DNA from: Alicyclobacillus mali
GTDB taxonomy: Bacteria > Bacillota > Bacilli > Alicyclobacillales > Alicyclobacillaceae
Length of the DNA stretch: 64,000 nucleotides
Strand: one strand, 5' to 3'
Assembly (NCBI RefSeq): GCF_017329565.1
Contig: NZ_JAFMTT010000003.1
Under the pieces are notes generated by a model. It was given only the letters and a program-made list of their open reading frames with translations. It was not told the DNA's origin and did not search any database. Positions 8,544 to 17,715 of the stretch are shown here, in pieces (within the stretch, counting starts at the first letter, position 1; the number at the start of each line of letters is the position of its first letter). Both the position numbers and the translations under genes were made by a program.

Positions 8544-9365
8544 ATGGACGCGTGGCTCACGGCAATCCGGGACTTTGGCTTCAAGGACGTCATCGACATC
8601 CTGTTCGTGGCTTTCATGATTTACTATCTGCTGCTTCTCATTCGGGGCACTCGGGCCGTTCAGCTCCTGAAGGGCGTCATTGTCGTCGTGGTCGTGACCA
8701 TGGTCTCGAGCCTGCTCAACCTGTCCGCCTCCAACTGGCTCCTGAACCGGATCATTGAAATTGGGCTGTTTGCAATTCCCGTCGTCTTTCAGCCGGAACT
8801 CCGGCGCGCGCTCGAACAACTCGGGCGCGGAAGCCTGTGGAACTTCAATCTCCTGCTGCACGAGGAACCGAATATGGTGCACACGGTGAATGAGATTGTC
8901 AAGGCCTGTCAGGTGCTTGCGAAGACGAAAACGGGCGCGCTCATCGTCATCGAGCGCCAGACGGGCCTCAACGAATACATCGAGACGGGTACGCGCCTCG
9001 AGGCGCGCGTGAGTACAGAGCTGTTCATCAACCTGTTCATTCCCAACACGCCGCTCCACGACGGCGCCGTGGTTGTGCGCGGGACGCAGATCATGGCTGC
9101 CGGATGCGTGCTGCCACTGACTGAGAATCGCAACCTGGACAAGCAACTCGGCACGAGGCACCGCGCTGGGCTCGGCATCACGGAGCAGTCTGACGGGGTG
9201 AGCGTCATTGTGTCCGAGGAGACGGGGCAGGTATCCGTGTGCGTCGATGGCGTGATGCACGGCCATCTCGACGAGGAAGCGCTCAACGAACTTTTGATGA
9301 AGCTGCTCGTCCCGCAGAAGACGAGCGCGCTTTCTTTCTGGAATCGAAAGGCGGAGTCGCGATGA
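8544..9365 (+). CDS. cdaA: diadenylate cyclase CdaA (c-di-AMP synthase)
   Basis: Three N-terminal membrane helices (about 20-90) precede a DisA_N cyclase domain with the DGA motif (TPLHDGAVVV) and the RHR motif (GTRHRAGLG). CdaA condenses two ATP to cyclic di-AMP, which controls potassium and osmolyte transport and wall homeostasis. The order cdaA-cdaR-glmM is the conserved Bacillota operon, and the cdaA stop overlaps the cdaR start (ATGA). Confidence 0.96.
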   Translation: MDAWLTAIRDFGFKDVIDILFVAFMIYYLLLLIRGTRAVQLLKGVIVVVVVTMVSSLLNLSASNWLLNRIIEIGLFAIPVVFQPELRRALEQLGRGSLWNFNLLLHEEPNMVHTVNEIVKACQVLAKTKTGALIVIERQTGLNEYIETGTRLEARVSTELFINLFIPNTPLHDGAVVVRGTQIMAAGCVLPLTENRNLDKQLGTRHRAGLGITEQSDGVSVIVSEETGQVSVCVDGVMHGHLDEEALNELLMKLLVPQKTSALSFWNRKAESR

Positions 9366-10567
9366 TGGACCGTCTGCTCAACAACAACGTGGCGCTTCGG
9401 ATCATCGCGCTCGTGCTCGCGTGTATTCTTTGGCTGGCCGTTCACGCCGAGCAGGCCGGCAGTCAGCAGACCTCGACGGGCGTCACCGAGTCGTTCGAAC
9501 TGCCCGTTCGGGTGGAGACCTCGGCGGATGAGGTGCTGGTCTCGCAGGTGCCGACGGTCACGGCTCGGGTGACCACCACGCTTCTGCGCCTGCCGACGCT
9601 CGCGAGCGATATGATGAAGGCCGAGATCGTCGCGAATGCGCAGGATCTTGGCCCTGGCACGTACACCCTGCACGTAGCGGCCATCAACATGCCGGCCAGC
9701 GTGCGCACTTACACACTCGCGCCTGCCACCATCACGGTGACGCTCGAGCCGAAGGTCACCGTGGAGAGGACGGTGCGAATCAGCGTCGTCGGCGCGCCAA
9801 GCCAAGGATACGTGCTCGGCAAGCCGCAGTTTGGTGCGGGCATGGTGGAGATCTCGGGTGCAGCATCGAGCGTGCAGTCGGTGGCCGAAGTGGCGGGCGT
9901 GGTGGACGCGAGCGGGTTGTCCCAAACGGAGACGAAACTCGTGGATCTTCTGCCGCTGGATGGCGCGGGTAAGGCGGTGCCAGGAGTGACGGTCACGCCG
10001 TCCGCCGTCGCGGTGACGCTGCCGGTGACGTCGGCCAGTCAGTCCGTGACCCTGACACCTGCGGTGACGGGAAATCCGGCGGCGGGGTACGCCATCGCGT
10101 CGGTGCGCCTGGAACCGACGAGCGCCGTGGAACAGGGGTTGCCGGCAGGGCAGCTTCCGCGAGGTGGACTGCGCGTGCCCATTGATGTGACCGGCCTTGC
10201 CAAGTCGACGACGGTGTCGGTTCCGATTCCCCTTCTGCCGGGAATGACGAGCGTGTCGCCCGCGGCGGTGACGGCCGTGATCGACGTGGAGCCGTCCGCG
10301 GTGGCCACGCTGTCGAACATCCCGGTGACCATCACGGGAGCGACGGGCGTCCGCCTAATTGGGCCGCGGACGGTGACGGTCACGGTGACGGGCGCGCAGT
10401 CGGCCGTCCAGGCCGTCGAGAAGGACGCGAGTGCGGTTCAGGCGTACGTGGACGCGTCCGGCATGAGCCGTGGCACGGCCTCGTTGCCCATCCAGGTCCA
10501 CCTGCCCGCGGGGCTGTCCGCGGTGAGCATCTCCGCGCGCACGGCTACGGTGCAGACCATGCCGTGA
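9362..10567 (+). CDS. cdaR: CdaA regulator CdaR (YbbR-domain protein)
   Basis: The 401-residue protein has one N-terminal membrane anchor (LRIIALVLACILWLAV) followed by four YbbR-type beta repeats, each about 80 residues and Val/Thr-rich (for example ARVTTTLLRLPT and VTVTVTGAQSAVQAV). CdaR binds CdaA at the membrane and tunes c-di-AMP synthesis. ATG overlaps the cdaA stop; a second ATG follows directly. The four-base overlap indicates translational coupling. Confidence 0.93.
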   Translation: MMDRLLNNNVALRIIALVLACILWLAVHAEQAGSQQTSTGVTESFELPVRVETSADEVLVSQVPTVTARVTTTLLRLPTLASDMMKAEIVANAQDLGPGTYTLHVAAINMPASVRTYTLAPATITVTLEPKVTVERTVRISVVGAPSQGYVLGKPQFGAGMVEISGAASSVQSVAEVAGVVDASGLSQTETKLVDLLPLDGAGKAVPGVTVTPSAVAVTLPVTSASQSVTLTPAVTGNPAAGYAIASVRLEPTSAVEQGLPAGQLPRGGLRVPIDVTGLAKSTTVSVPIPLLPGMTSVSPAAVTAVIDVEPSAVATLSNIPVTITGATGVRLIGPRTVTVTVTGAQSAVQAVEKDASAVQAYVDASGMSRGTASLPIQVHLPAGLSAVSISARTATVQTMP

Positions 10568-10644
10568 CCCGCCAAAGACTGCATCTTTGCACGGACGGTC
10601 TTCTGTGGCACAATGTTTGCGTTGTGAGAGAGGAGCGTGCATCG

Positions 10645-11985
10645 GTGGGCAAGTGGTTTGGCACGGACGGCGTGCGCGGCGTGGCGAATCAGGAGCTCAC
10701 GCCGGAGCTTGCGTTCCGGCTGGGGCGCGTCGGTGCGTATGTGCTGACGGCGCGCCGGCCGGGATCGCGCATCGTCGTCGGCAAGGACACCCGGATCTCC
10801 GGTGACATGTTGGAAACGGCGCTGGTGAGTGGCATTCTGTCGATGGGCGTGGATGCGCTCCGCCTCGGCGTCATCTCCACGCCTGGCGTGGCTCATCTGA
10901 CGCGGCTTCTGCGGGCCGACGCGGGCGTGATGATCTCGGCGTCCCACAACCCGGTGGCGGACAACGGCATCAAATTTTTCGGTGGCGACGGATTTAAGCT
11001 CCTGGACGAGATGGAGGAGCGGATGGAGGCCCTGCTCACCGAAGGAACCGATACGCTGCCGAGGCCCATCGGCGACGGCGTGGGCCGGATGTACGACGAG
11101 CCAGCGGCGGAGGCGTACACCCGCTTTCTGGTGCAGGCCGCTCGCGTGCGGTTCGACGGGCTCAAGGTGGTGCTCGACTGCGCGAACGGCGCAGCATCGT
11201 TCATCGCGCCCGAGGTGTTCCGGCGGCTCGGCGCGGACGTCATGGTCATCCACGCGAACCCGGACGGCGTGAACATCAACGTCGACTGCGGCTCGACGCA
11301 TCCGCACATCGTGCAGCGCGCGGTGCTGCAGCACGGGGCGGACGTGGGGCTCGCGTTCGACGGGGATGCGGATCGGTGCATCGCGGTGGACGAGAATGGC
11401 GAAGTGGCGGACGGCGACTTCATTATGGCCATTCTCGCACGTGCCATGAAGGAAAAGGGAGAATTGCGCGGGGACAAGGTCGTCGCCACGGTCATGTCGA
11501 ACCTCGGTTTTGTGAAGGCCATGAGCGATCTCGGCATCACCGTGTTGCGCACGGCCGTGGGAGATCGGTACGTCATGGAGCGGATGCGAGAGGAGGGCGC
11601 GTCCCTCGGCGGCGAGCAGAGCGGCCACATCATCCTCCTCGATCACACCACCACCGGCGATGGCATGCTGACCGCCGTGAAGCTGGTGGAGACCATGGTG
11701 GAGAGCGGCAAGCGGCTGTCTGAGCTGTCCCGCGTCATGACCCGCTACCCGCAGATCCTGGAGAACGTGCGCGTGCGCGACAAGCGCGCCTGGCGCGACA
11801 ACGCGTCCATTCAGGACGCGCTGCGCAGAGCGGAGGTCGATCTCGGCGAGAGCGGGCGCGTGCTCGTGCGCGAGTCCGGGACCGAGAACCTCGTGCGCGT
11901 CATGGTCGAGGGGTTGGACGAGAAGCTCCTGCGCCGCGTGGTGGGCGACATTGTCCAGGTCATCCAGGCGGAACTCGGCGCGTGA
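10645..11985 (+). CDS. glmM: phosphoglucosamine mutase
   Basis: GlmM converts glucosamine-6-phosphate to glucosamine-1-phosphate for UDP-GlcNAc and peptidoglycan. The 446-residue protein shows GKWFGTDGVRG at the start, the phosphoserine loop SASHNP, the metal loop AFDGDADR and the phosphate-binding loop RESGTENLVRVM. The GTG start is preferred (family N-terminus, AGGAG about ten bases before it). In-frame codons upstream lead into a region with no protein similarity. GlmM can also interact with CdaA, which fits its operon. Confidence 0.96.
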   Translation: MGKWFGTDGVRGVANQELTPELAFRLGRVGAYVLTARRPGSRIVVGKDTRISGDMLETALVSGILSMGVDALRLGVISTPGVAHLTRLLRADAGVMISASHNPVADNGIKFFGGDGFKLLDEMEERMEALLTEGTDTLPRPIGDGVGRMYDEPAAEAYTRFLVQAARVRFDGLKVVLDCANGAASFIAPEVFRRLGADVMVIHANPDGVNINVDCGSTHPHIVQRAVLQHGADVGLAFDGDADRCIAVDENGEVADGDFIMAILARAMKEKGELRGDKVVATVMSNLGFVKAMSDLGITVLRTAVGDRYVMERMREEGASLGGEQSGHIILLDHTTTGDGMLTAVKLVETMVESGKRLSELSRVMTRYPQILENVRVRDKRAWRDNASIQDALRRAEVDLGESGRVLVRESGTENLVRVMVEGLDEKLLRRVVGDIVQVIQAELGA

Positions 11986-12092
11986 CCCTATGGGAGGTCC
12001 GCTGAAGGGAGGGATGCCAGGCGAGGAACCGGATGGGCGTTTTCTCGTAGAATGTCACATGCGGCTGTGAATCTGATACGCAGCGCATGTCA

Positions 12093-12230
12093 AGCGCCTG
12101 GACTCGGCTTTGGCCGAGTTGACGCGGAGGAGGTCGGCGAAAGATTCGGCGGATGCCTCCCGGCGCCAATCCGATCGCGCCGCAAGCGAAGCCTGAAATC
12201 CATCGGGCGACCGGTGGGACAGAGGCGAGC
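12093..12230 (+). ncRNA. glmS ribozyme (glucosamine-6-phosphate-responsive)
   Basis: This leader matches the glmS self-cleaving ribozyme. It has the AGCGCC cleavage-site segment (cut expected between 12093 and 12094), a GAGTTGACG strand, the core GGCGGATGCCTCCCGG, the GCCGCAAGCGAAGC block, and the distal GGGCGACCGGTGGGACA domain. In the known family, GlcN6P acts as cofactor for cleavage and the cut mRNA is degraded, so product feedback lowers GlmS. It ends close to the AAGGAGG of glmS. Confidence 0.93.
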
Positions 12231-12258
12231 AGATCGGATGAAGGAGGATACCTGCTTC

Positions 12259-14088
12259 ATGTGTGGAATCGTCGGCTATATCGGCCCAAGGAATGTCAAG
12301 GATGTCGTCGTCGGTGGCTTGGCGAAGCTCGAATATCGAGGCTATGACTCGGCCGGCGTGGCTGCGCTGGCGGACGGGAACATCCGGATCGTGAAGGCGG
12401 TGGGCCGCCTGTCGAATCTGGAAGAAAAGCTCGCGGAGATGCCCATCTCGGGCCACGTCGCCATCGGCCACACGCGCTGGGCGACGCACGGCAAGCCGTC
12501 GGACGAAAACGCGCATCCGCATCAGGACTGCAGCGGCCGATTCGCCATCGTGCACAACGGTATTGTGGAAAACTACCTCTCGTTGCGCGAAGAGCTGATG
12601 GCGCTCGGGCACGAGTTCCGGTCGGAGACCGACACGGAGGTCGTGGCGCACCTCATTGAAGAGATGTATAACGGCGATCTGTTCGAGACCATGGTCGCAG
12701 TGGGCAAGCGGATCCGCGGCGCGTACGCGCTCGTCGTCATGGCGAAGGACCATCCAGACGAGATTGTCGCCATTCGCCGCGCAAGCCCGATGATCATCGG
12801 CCTCGGCGAGAAGGAGAACTTTGTGGCCTCGGACATCCCTGCCATTCTCGAATACACGCGCGACATCTACGTGATGGAAGACGGCGAAATGGCCGTCCTG
12901 CGGCGCGACGGGGTCGAGTGTTTCACGTTGGACGGCGAGCCCGTAAAGAAAGAGGTCTATCACGTCACCTGGGACGCCGTCAGTGCGGAGCGCGGGGGCT
13001 ATCCGCACTTCATGCTGAAGGAGATCCACGAGCAGCCGCGCGCGGTTCGGGATACCCTTCGCGGCCGGGTGTCGGACGATCTCAGCCGCGTGGAGCTTCC
13101 GGAACTCGGCCTTGAGGACGAGGACATCCAGGCCATCGACCGGATTCACATCGTCGCGTGCGGCACGTCGTGGCACGCGGGCCTCGTGGGCAAGGCCGCC
13201 ATCGAGGCATTCGCGCGCATTCCTGTCAACGTCGAGATCGCGTCCGAGTATCGGTATTCCGATCCCATCGTGACAGACAACACGCTCGTCATCACCATCA
13301 CGCAGTCGGGTGAGACGGCGGACACACTGGCGGCGATGCGGGAGATGAAGAAGCGCGGCGTGCGGGTGGTGGCCATTACGAACGTGGTCGGCAGCTCAGC
13401 CGCGCGCGAGGCAGACAGCACCATCATCACGTGGGCGGGGCCGGAGATCGCCGTGGCTTCCACGAAGGCGTACACCACGCAGCTCGTGGCGCTGTATCTG
13501 TTGGCCGTGCGGTTTGGCCTGAGCCGAGGCACCCTCGCGGAGGAGAAGGCCCGCGAGGTGCTGGCGGCCCTCGACGATCTGCCGCAGGTCGTGGAGCAGG
13601 TGCTGGACACGGCGCCGCAAATTGAGTCGTTTGCGAAGCGGTACAAGGATGCGCACGACACGTTCTTCATCGGGCGAGGCATCGACTACGCGGTGTCGCT
13701 CGAAGGCGCGCTGAAGCTCAAGGAAATCTCCTACATTCACGCGGAGGCGTACGCGGCAGGCGAGCTGAAGCACGGGACGCTGGCGCTCATCACGGATGGC
13801 GTGCCGGTCATTGCGCTCGCGATGCAGCCGGAACTGTACGAGAAGACGCTGTCGAACATCGTCGAGGTGAAGGCGCGCGGCGCGTTCGTCCTCGGGCTCA
13901 CGTGGGTGGGCAATGAGGACCTCGAGAAGACGGTGGACGAAGTGATCTATTTGCCAAAGACGATGCCGCTTCTCGCGCCCGTGGCGGCGGTGATTCCGCT
14001 GCAACTGCTGGCGTACTACGCCGCGGTGGCGCGGGGGAACGACGTCGACAAGCCGCGGAACCTGGCGAAGAGCGTGACGGTGGAATGA
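12259..14088 (+). CDS. glmS: glutamine-fructose-6-phosphate aminotransferase (isomerizing)
   Basis: The 609-residue enzyme begins MCGIVGYIG, leaving Cys2 as the N-terminal nucleophile of the glutaminase domain (about 1-240). Two SIS isomerase domains follow, with ACGTSWHAG and TQSGETADT, and the C-terminus ends in KSVTVE as usual. It makes glucosamine-6-phosphate. AAGGAGG lies 11 bases before the ATG. The frame is open further upstream through the ribozyme, but that is not protein. Control by the ribozyme and the product-using glmM next door make a compact amino-sugar unit. Confidence 0.97.
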   Translation: MCGIVGYIGPRNVKDVVVGGLAKLEYRGYDSAGVAALADGNIRIVKAVGRLSNLEEKLAEMPISGHVAIGHTRWATHGKPSDENAHPHQDCSGRFAIVHNGIVENYLSLREELMALGHEFRSETDTEVVAHLIEEMYNGDLFETMVAVGKRIRGAYALVVMAKDHPDEIVAIRRASPMIIGLGEKENFVASDIPAILEYTRDIYVMEDGEMAVLRRDGVECFTLDGEPVKKEVYHVTWDAVSAERGGYPHFMLKEIHEQPRAVRDTLRGRVSDDLSRVELPELGLEDEDIQAIDRIHIVACGTSWHAGLVGKAAIEAFARIPVNVEIASEYRYSDPIVTDNTLVITITQSGETADTLAAMREMKKRGVRVVAITNVVGSSAAREADSTIITWAGPEIAVASTKAYTTQLVALYLLAVRFGLSRGTLAEEKAREVLAALDDLPQVVEQVLDTAPQIESFAKRYKDAHDTFFIGRGIDYAVSLEGALKLKEISYIHAEAYAAGELKHGTLALITDGVPVIALAMQPELYEKTLSNIVEVKARGAFVLGLTWVGNEDLEKTVDEVIYLPKTMPLLAPVAAVIPLQLLAYYAAVARGNDVDKPRNLAKSVTVE

Positions 14089-14096
14089 AGACGAGA

Positions 14097-14127
14097 GGCG
14101 GACCGGGAGAGCCCCGGTTCGCCTTTT
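14097..14127 (+). terminator. Rho-independent terminator after glmS
   Basis: An 11-bp stem (GGCGGACCGGG against CCCGGTTCGCC, one G-T pair) with a short loop is followed by TTTT. Confidence 0.88.
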
Positions 14128-14214
14128 GCTTGGCTTGGCCCGCCCATGCGGGTTAGCGGCGCGCCGCTGCCGCGCACGGATTCGCGCCATCGCCTGAGGA
14201 AAAGAGGTGACGAC

Positions 14215-15159
14215 ATGCTTTCGTGCAGCTCGGGTCATTTATGCCATCCAGAAAGGCTGAGGCTTGCAACCTTGTATGGCTGGCATCAGGAGGACACGGA
14301 CTTTCAGTTGCTTCATCAGGGGGAGAACGATACGTTTCTCGTTCGAACCCGAGGCATGCGATACATTCTGAGGCACTATCGACGGGAAAGGTATCGTGAA
14401 CAGGAGATACTGGCCGAACTTGCGTGGATGTGTGCGCTGCGCAATGACATCAACGTGCCCAACGTGATTGCGAATACAGCAGGAGACTTCGCCACACGGC
14501 TCGTCGGTTCAGACGGTGAACGCTTGTACGCGGTCTTTGAGTTCATCGAAGGGGAATCGCCCGAGGGACCCTCCAGCGAAGACTATCGCCGTCTTGGGGA
14601 ATTGATGAAAGCGCTCCACAGCGGCGCGGACGCCATCATGCAATCGAAGCCCGAGGATTGGGCTTTGAATCGGCCCGTGTACGATATTCAACGCGCGGTG
14701 CGAGAGCCGCTTCGCCATTTGCTTCAGTTCGACTTATTGAGCGAGGAGAACAAAAGGCGTTGTGTGTCCGTGGCGGAGGAACTCGAGAAGCGATTTCGCG
14801 CTCTCGAGCCGGATCGACGCTTCATCCACGCGGATCTTCATTTCGGAAACATTGTCGTGCGGGAGCCGAGCTGGTGTTGTCTTGATTTCGACGAATGCGG
14901 ATACGGACACAGGGCCCTCGATCTCGGCGTGGTCAAACTGCACCTCAAAAATCGGCCCGACGCCTTGGAATGCTGGGCGCATTTTAAACACGGCTACGGC
15001 GATATGCCGTCGCAGGACGCTTTGGCAGTCGGGACGGCGGCCCGCATCTTCTATATGGCAGGGAAGATTCCTATGCGGCAGGACATCGAGTCCTTGCGCC
15101 ACAACCCGGATGCGCGCATTGGTAAGTACCTGACTTGGATCGAGGACGAGCTGGCGTGA
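14215..15159 (+). CDS. APH/choline-kinase-fold phosphotransferase
   Basis: The 314-residue product has the aminoglycoside phosphotransferase/kinase fold. The catalytic loop FIHADLHFGNIVV supplies the Asp and Asn, and CLDFDECGYG is the DFD-type metal motif. Family members phosphorylate homoserine, hydroxylysine, sugars, choline or antibiotics; nothing here settles which. The start is the ATG six bases after AGAGGTG. It is bounded by the glmS terminator and a minus-strand gene, so it is probably monocistronic. Confidence 0.85.
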   Translation: MLSCSSGHLCHPERLRLATLYGWHQEDTDFQLLHQGENDTFLVRTRGMRYILRHYRRERYREQEILAELAWMCALRNDINVPNVIANTAGDFATRLVGSDGERLYAVFEFIEGESPEGPSSEDYRRLGELMKALHSGADAIMQSKPEDWALNRPVYDIQRAVREPLRHLLQFDLLSEENKRRCVSVAEELEKRFRALEPDRRFIHADLHFGNIVVREPSWCCLDFDECGYGHRALDLGVVKLHLKNRPDALECWAHFKHGYGDMPSQDALAVGTAARIFYMAGKIPMRQDIESLRHNPDARIGKYLTWIEDELA

Positions 15160-15201
15160 CCGGTGAGCGACCGCGTTTGCCGGGTCGTTCAGCGTTTCGA
15201 A

Positions 15202-15771
15202 TCAAATTAACACGCGCATCCGCTCCGCACCGCGCCGCAAGTTCACCACGTGTCGAAAGGGCTTCGCACGGAATGGCCAGTTCAAGAGAATCAGCAGGCT
15301 GGGACCCGCGGCATCACACAGCGTCTGAAGGCCCTGCGCCATCCCGTGGACATCATGCGCCTGCACAAGCTCCTTGACGCCCAAGGCTGCTATGCCTGCG
15401 GCACACGCCGTGAGGAACATCACTGCGGCCACCCAGTCGCTCGAGCTGCTCGACTTGCCCAACACCGTCCAAGTCCCCTGATGGGAACCTCCCGCGATCT
15501 CGCAGGTAGGCGAACCTTCTTGCCAACGGATCGCAATTTCTTCGCCATCGCCTCGCCACATGGCATACGCGGCCGCGACCCAAGCCAGCAGCGCGAAACC
15601 AGGAAGGTCTAACCAGTACCATTCTGGAGAACGAGCCGGTAGGTTGCGGATGAGTGTTCCGACGGCCACATAGGCGGCGCAGATCAGGCAGAGTGTAGAG
15701 CACATCACGATGGCCTGAAGCCGCGTCACGCGGGAGTGCACCACCCCGCGGCGCATGTCATGCGTTTCCAT
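15202..15771 (-). CDS. multi-pass membrane protein of unknown function
   Basis: The 189-residue product has hydrophobic segments at about 18-40, 52-70, 110-130 and 150-168, with a hydrophilic, Ser-rich stretch near 100-108. This suggests four membrane helices. I do not recognise a family. GAGGTG lies five bases before the ATG. It converges with the APH-fold gene and is divergent from the xanthine dehydrogenase operon. Confidence 0.7.
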   Translation of the reverse strand: METHDMRRGVVHSRVTRLQAIVMCSTLCLICAAYVAVGTLIRNLPARSPEWYWLDLPGFALLAWVAAAYAMWRGDGEEIAIRWQEGSPTCEIAGGSHQGTWTVLGKSSSSSDWVAAVMFLTACAAGIAALGVKELVQAHDVHGMAQGLQTLCDAAGPSLLILLNWPFRAKPFRHVVNLRRGAERMRVLI

Positions 15772-15829
15772 GGGTTCACCTCACCATCCTCTTACATTTT
15801 ACGCCTCATTGTCAACCCCGACCATTGAA

Positions 15830-15855
15830 AGTTTCGAAAGGTAACTTCCGAAACT
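15830..15855. repeat. inverted repeat, candidate operator upstream of xdhC
   Basis: AGTTTCG and CGAAACT form a perfect 7-base inverted repeat with a 12-base spacer. They lie in the intergenic region between the minus-strand membrane gene and xdhC, about 50 bases before a TATAGT (15906-15911) that could be a -10 element. No clear -35 partners it. The rest of 15772-15994 shows nothing else that I recognise. Confidence 0.4.
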
Positions 15856-15994
15856 CGGTGGATCTCACAAAAGTGCGGCTGACCTTTTTGTTAAGAATTG
15901 CGACGTATAGTGATTGAAATGTCGAGGGTTCACGCGTAAAATGACGCGAAAGCGTCGCCTTCATGTTAGATTTCATACCTTCAGGGTGAGTGCG

Positions 15995-17038
15995 ATGTAT
16001 GTGCCTCGCTTTCTCTCCAGTCTGCACGCTGAATCGAACTGGGCTGTCGCGAGCCTCGTGCACGTCGCCGGATCGTCCTACTTGCCTTCCGGTGCGCTGA
16101 TGGCCTTTCATCCCGACGGCCGCAGCTTGGGCGTCATCTCGGGAGGATGCCTTGAGGCAGATCTGCGCGCACGAGTGGAGTCCGATGGTGTCCGCGACAC
16201 CGCCCAACTTCTTGTCTACGACCTCCGCCGGACGGACGATCTCGGCTTTGGACCGGGCGCCGGTTGCGACGGCGTTCTGACCGTCCTATTGGAGCCGTGG
16301 ACCGATGATCTCGCGCACATGTTCGAAGGCATCCAGGCAGCGTGGGCCCTACAAAGCGCGGATGCGGGATGGCCATCTCTGTCGTCCATTCCTCTTGCGC
16401 GCGTCCGCCGCGTGTGGCATCGGGGGCTCGGATGCGTGACAGTCATGTGCGACGTCGGCGGTCACCTCGTGGCTCGCTACAGCGTTCCCGTCAAACCTGC
16501 GGTAGGCGTGCCTGCCGACACCGAATGGGACGTGTACTATGAGCCCCGTCCTCGCCTGGTGATCTTCGGAGCCGGCCCAGATGTGCCGCCGATTGTGTCT
16601 CTCGCGCACCGCGCGGGCTTCGACGTGGTGGTGTGGGATTGGCGGGAGGAACTCCTGCGCCGGGCGCGCTTTCCGCACGCAAAGCTCCTTCTGACCGGCA
16701 CAGAGGAAGCGGTCGCGGCCGCCAGGGTGTCGTCCTACGATCACGTCCTCGTGATCACGCATCAGTACGAGCGCGATCTCGCGATTTTGCGCCACCTCGC
16801 CCGCGTTTCACCGTTCTACACGGGGCTCCTCGCGTCGCGCAAGCGCGCAGCGCGAATGCTGTCTGATCTTCCTGATGGGCACCGCGTTCACGCGCCGGTG
16901 GGACTGCCCATCGGTGCAGAGGGGCCCGACGAGATCGCCGTGAGCATCGTGGCAGAATTCATTCACACCCAAAGTCGGCGTAGGCAGACTCACGCCCGCG
17001 GCGTTCTAATGGACACGGCGGAGGCGGGATGGAAATGA
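15995..17038 (+). CDS. pucA: XdhC/CoxI-family xanthine dehydrogenase maturation factor
   Basis: The 347-residue protein has both XdhC domains. The N-terminal part contains GSSYLPSGA and GVISGGCLE, and the C-terminal Rossmann part contains LVIFGAGPD, followed by TGLLASRKRAARM and GLPIGAEGPDEIAVSI. XdhC proteins bind molybdenum cofactor, promote its sulfuration and insert it into xanthine dehydrogenase. The chosen ATG gives MYVPRF and has only a weak AGGGTGAG site; the frame is open about 80 bases further upstream without a better one. It is the first gene of a tightly overlapping operon with the dehydrogenase subunits. Confidence 0.9.
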   Translation: MYVPRFLSSLHAESNWAVASLVHVAGSSYLPSGALMAFHPDGRSLGVISGGCLEADLRARVESDGVRDTAQLLVYDLRRTDDLGFGPGAGCDGVLTVLLEPWTDDLAHMFEGIQAAWALQSADAGWPSLSSIPLARVRRVWHRGLGCVTVMCDVGGHLVARYSVPVKPAVGVPADTEWDVYYEPRPRLVIFGAGPDVPPIVSLAHRAGFDVVVWDWREELLRRARFPHAKLLLTGTEEAVAAARVSSYDHVLVITHQYERDLAILRHLARVSPFYTGLLASRKRAARMLSDLPDGHRVHAPVGLPIGAEGPDEIAVSIVAEFIHTQSRRRQTHARGVLMDTAEAGWK

Positions 17039-17715
17039 AAGTCGTCGGCGTGTATCTCGCTGCAGGTCGAAGCACACGAATGGGCTGTGACAAACTGTCG
17101 CTGCCGCTCGGGGATGCCCCGCTCGGCGAGTGGGGGCTTCGGTCGCTTTTGCGGAGCGAGGTCAACGAGGTGGTCTGGGTTCACACCCAGCGCGCTCCAC
17201 TGACGCTACCCTTCAGTCGCAAGCCGGTGCATGTTCGCACCATGCCCGTCGGTCTGCCTTTGTCGGCATCCGTGCGCTGCGGAGTCGAAGTCGCGCGCGA
17301 TTTAGGCGCGGATGCGCTCCTCTTCGCCCTCGCCGATCAGCCTTTCGTGACGTCCGCCCTGTTGGACGATCTCGTCCACACGCTCTCGCGACATGCCGAA
17401 GCGGCGTATGTCTCGTTTGGCCATGGCCCGCCCATGCCGCCCCTCATCGTGCGAACGGAGCTTGTTTGGGAGCTTCGCGCCGAGCTCGCGGGCGATCGCG
17501 GCCTAGGTCCGCTGCTCGCTCAGAGCCTTGTGTCCAACGTGCGCAGGGCGTTGTCGGACGATTACCTGATTTTCGACGTCGACACGCCGGCGGATTACGC
17601 CCGTGCGACGTCACTTTGGATGTCGCTGGGAGGTGATGGGCGTGACAGAGCTACGGGTATGGCTGCCGACCTCGTTCGCCGAGGCGTGGGCATGCAAACA
17701 AGCATTCGGGGATAG
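17029..17715 (+). CDS. pucB: molybdenum cofactor nucleotidyltransferase (MocA/PucB-like)
   Basis: The N-terminal loop LAAGRSTRMGCDKL is the nucleotide-binding signature of MobA-like transferases, and FALADQPF carries the metal-binding aspartate; IFDVDTPADY closes the domain. Such proteins convert molybdopterin to the cytosine dinucleotide form or otherwise prepare the cofactor for xanthine dehydrogenase. It overlaps the xdhC gene by ten bases. Its 3' end overlaps the FAD-subunit gene by about 74 bases in another frame. Confidence 0.88.
   Translation: MEMKVVGVYLAAGRSTRMGCDKLSLPLGDAPLGEWGLRSLLRSEVNEVVWVHTQRAPLTLPFSRKPVHVRTMPVGLPLSASVRCGVEVARDLGADALLFALADQPFVTSALLDDLVHTLSRHAEAAYVSFGHGPPMPPLIVRTELVWELRAELAGDRGLGPLLAQSLVSNVRRALSDDYLIFDVDTPADYARATSLWMSLGGDGRDRATGMAADLVRRGVGMQTSIRG

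Noticed and set aside
6870..9266. A 798-codon minus-strand frame through pdaB, the SGNH esterase and cdaA
   Set aside because: Only the first part (pdaB) is a real protein. The upstream extension is antisense to cdaA and the esterase gene, a common effect of high GC.
12052..12258. N-terminal extension of glmS by about 69 codons
   Set aside because: This stretch is the glmS ribozyme; GlmS needs Cys directly after the initiator Met.
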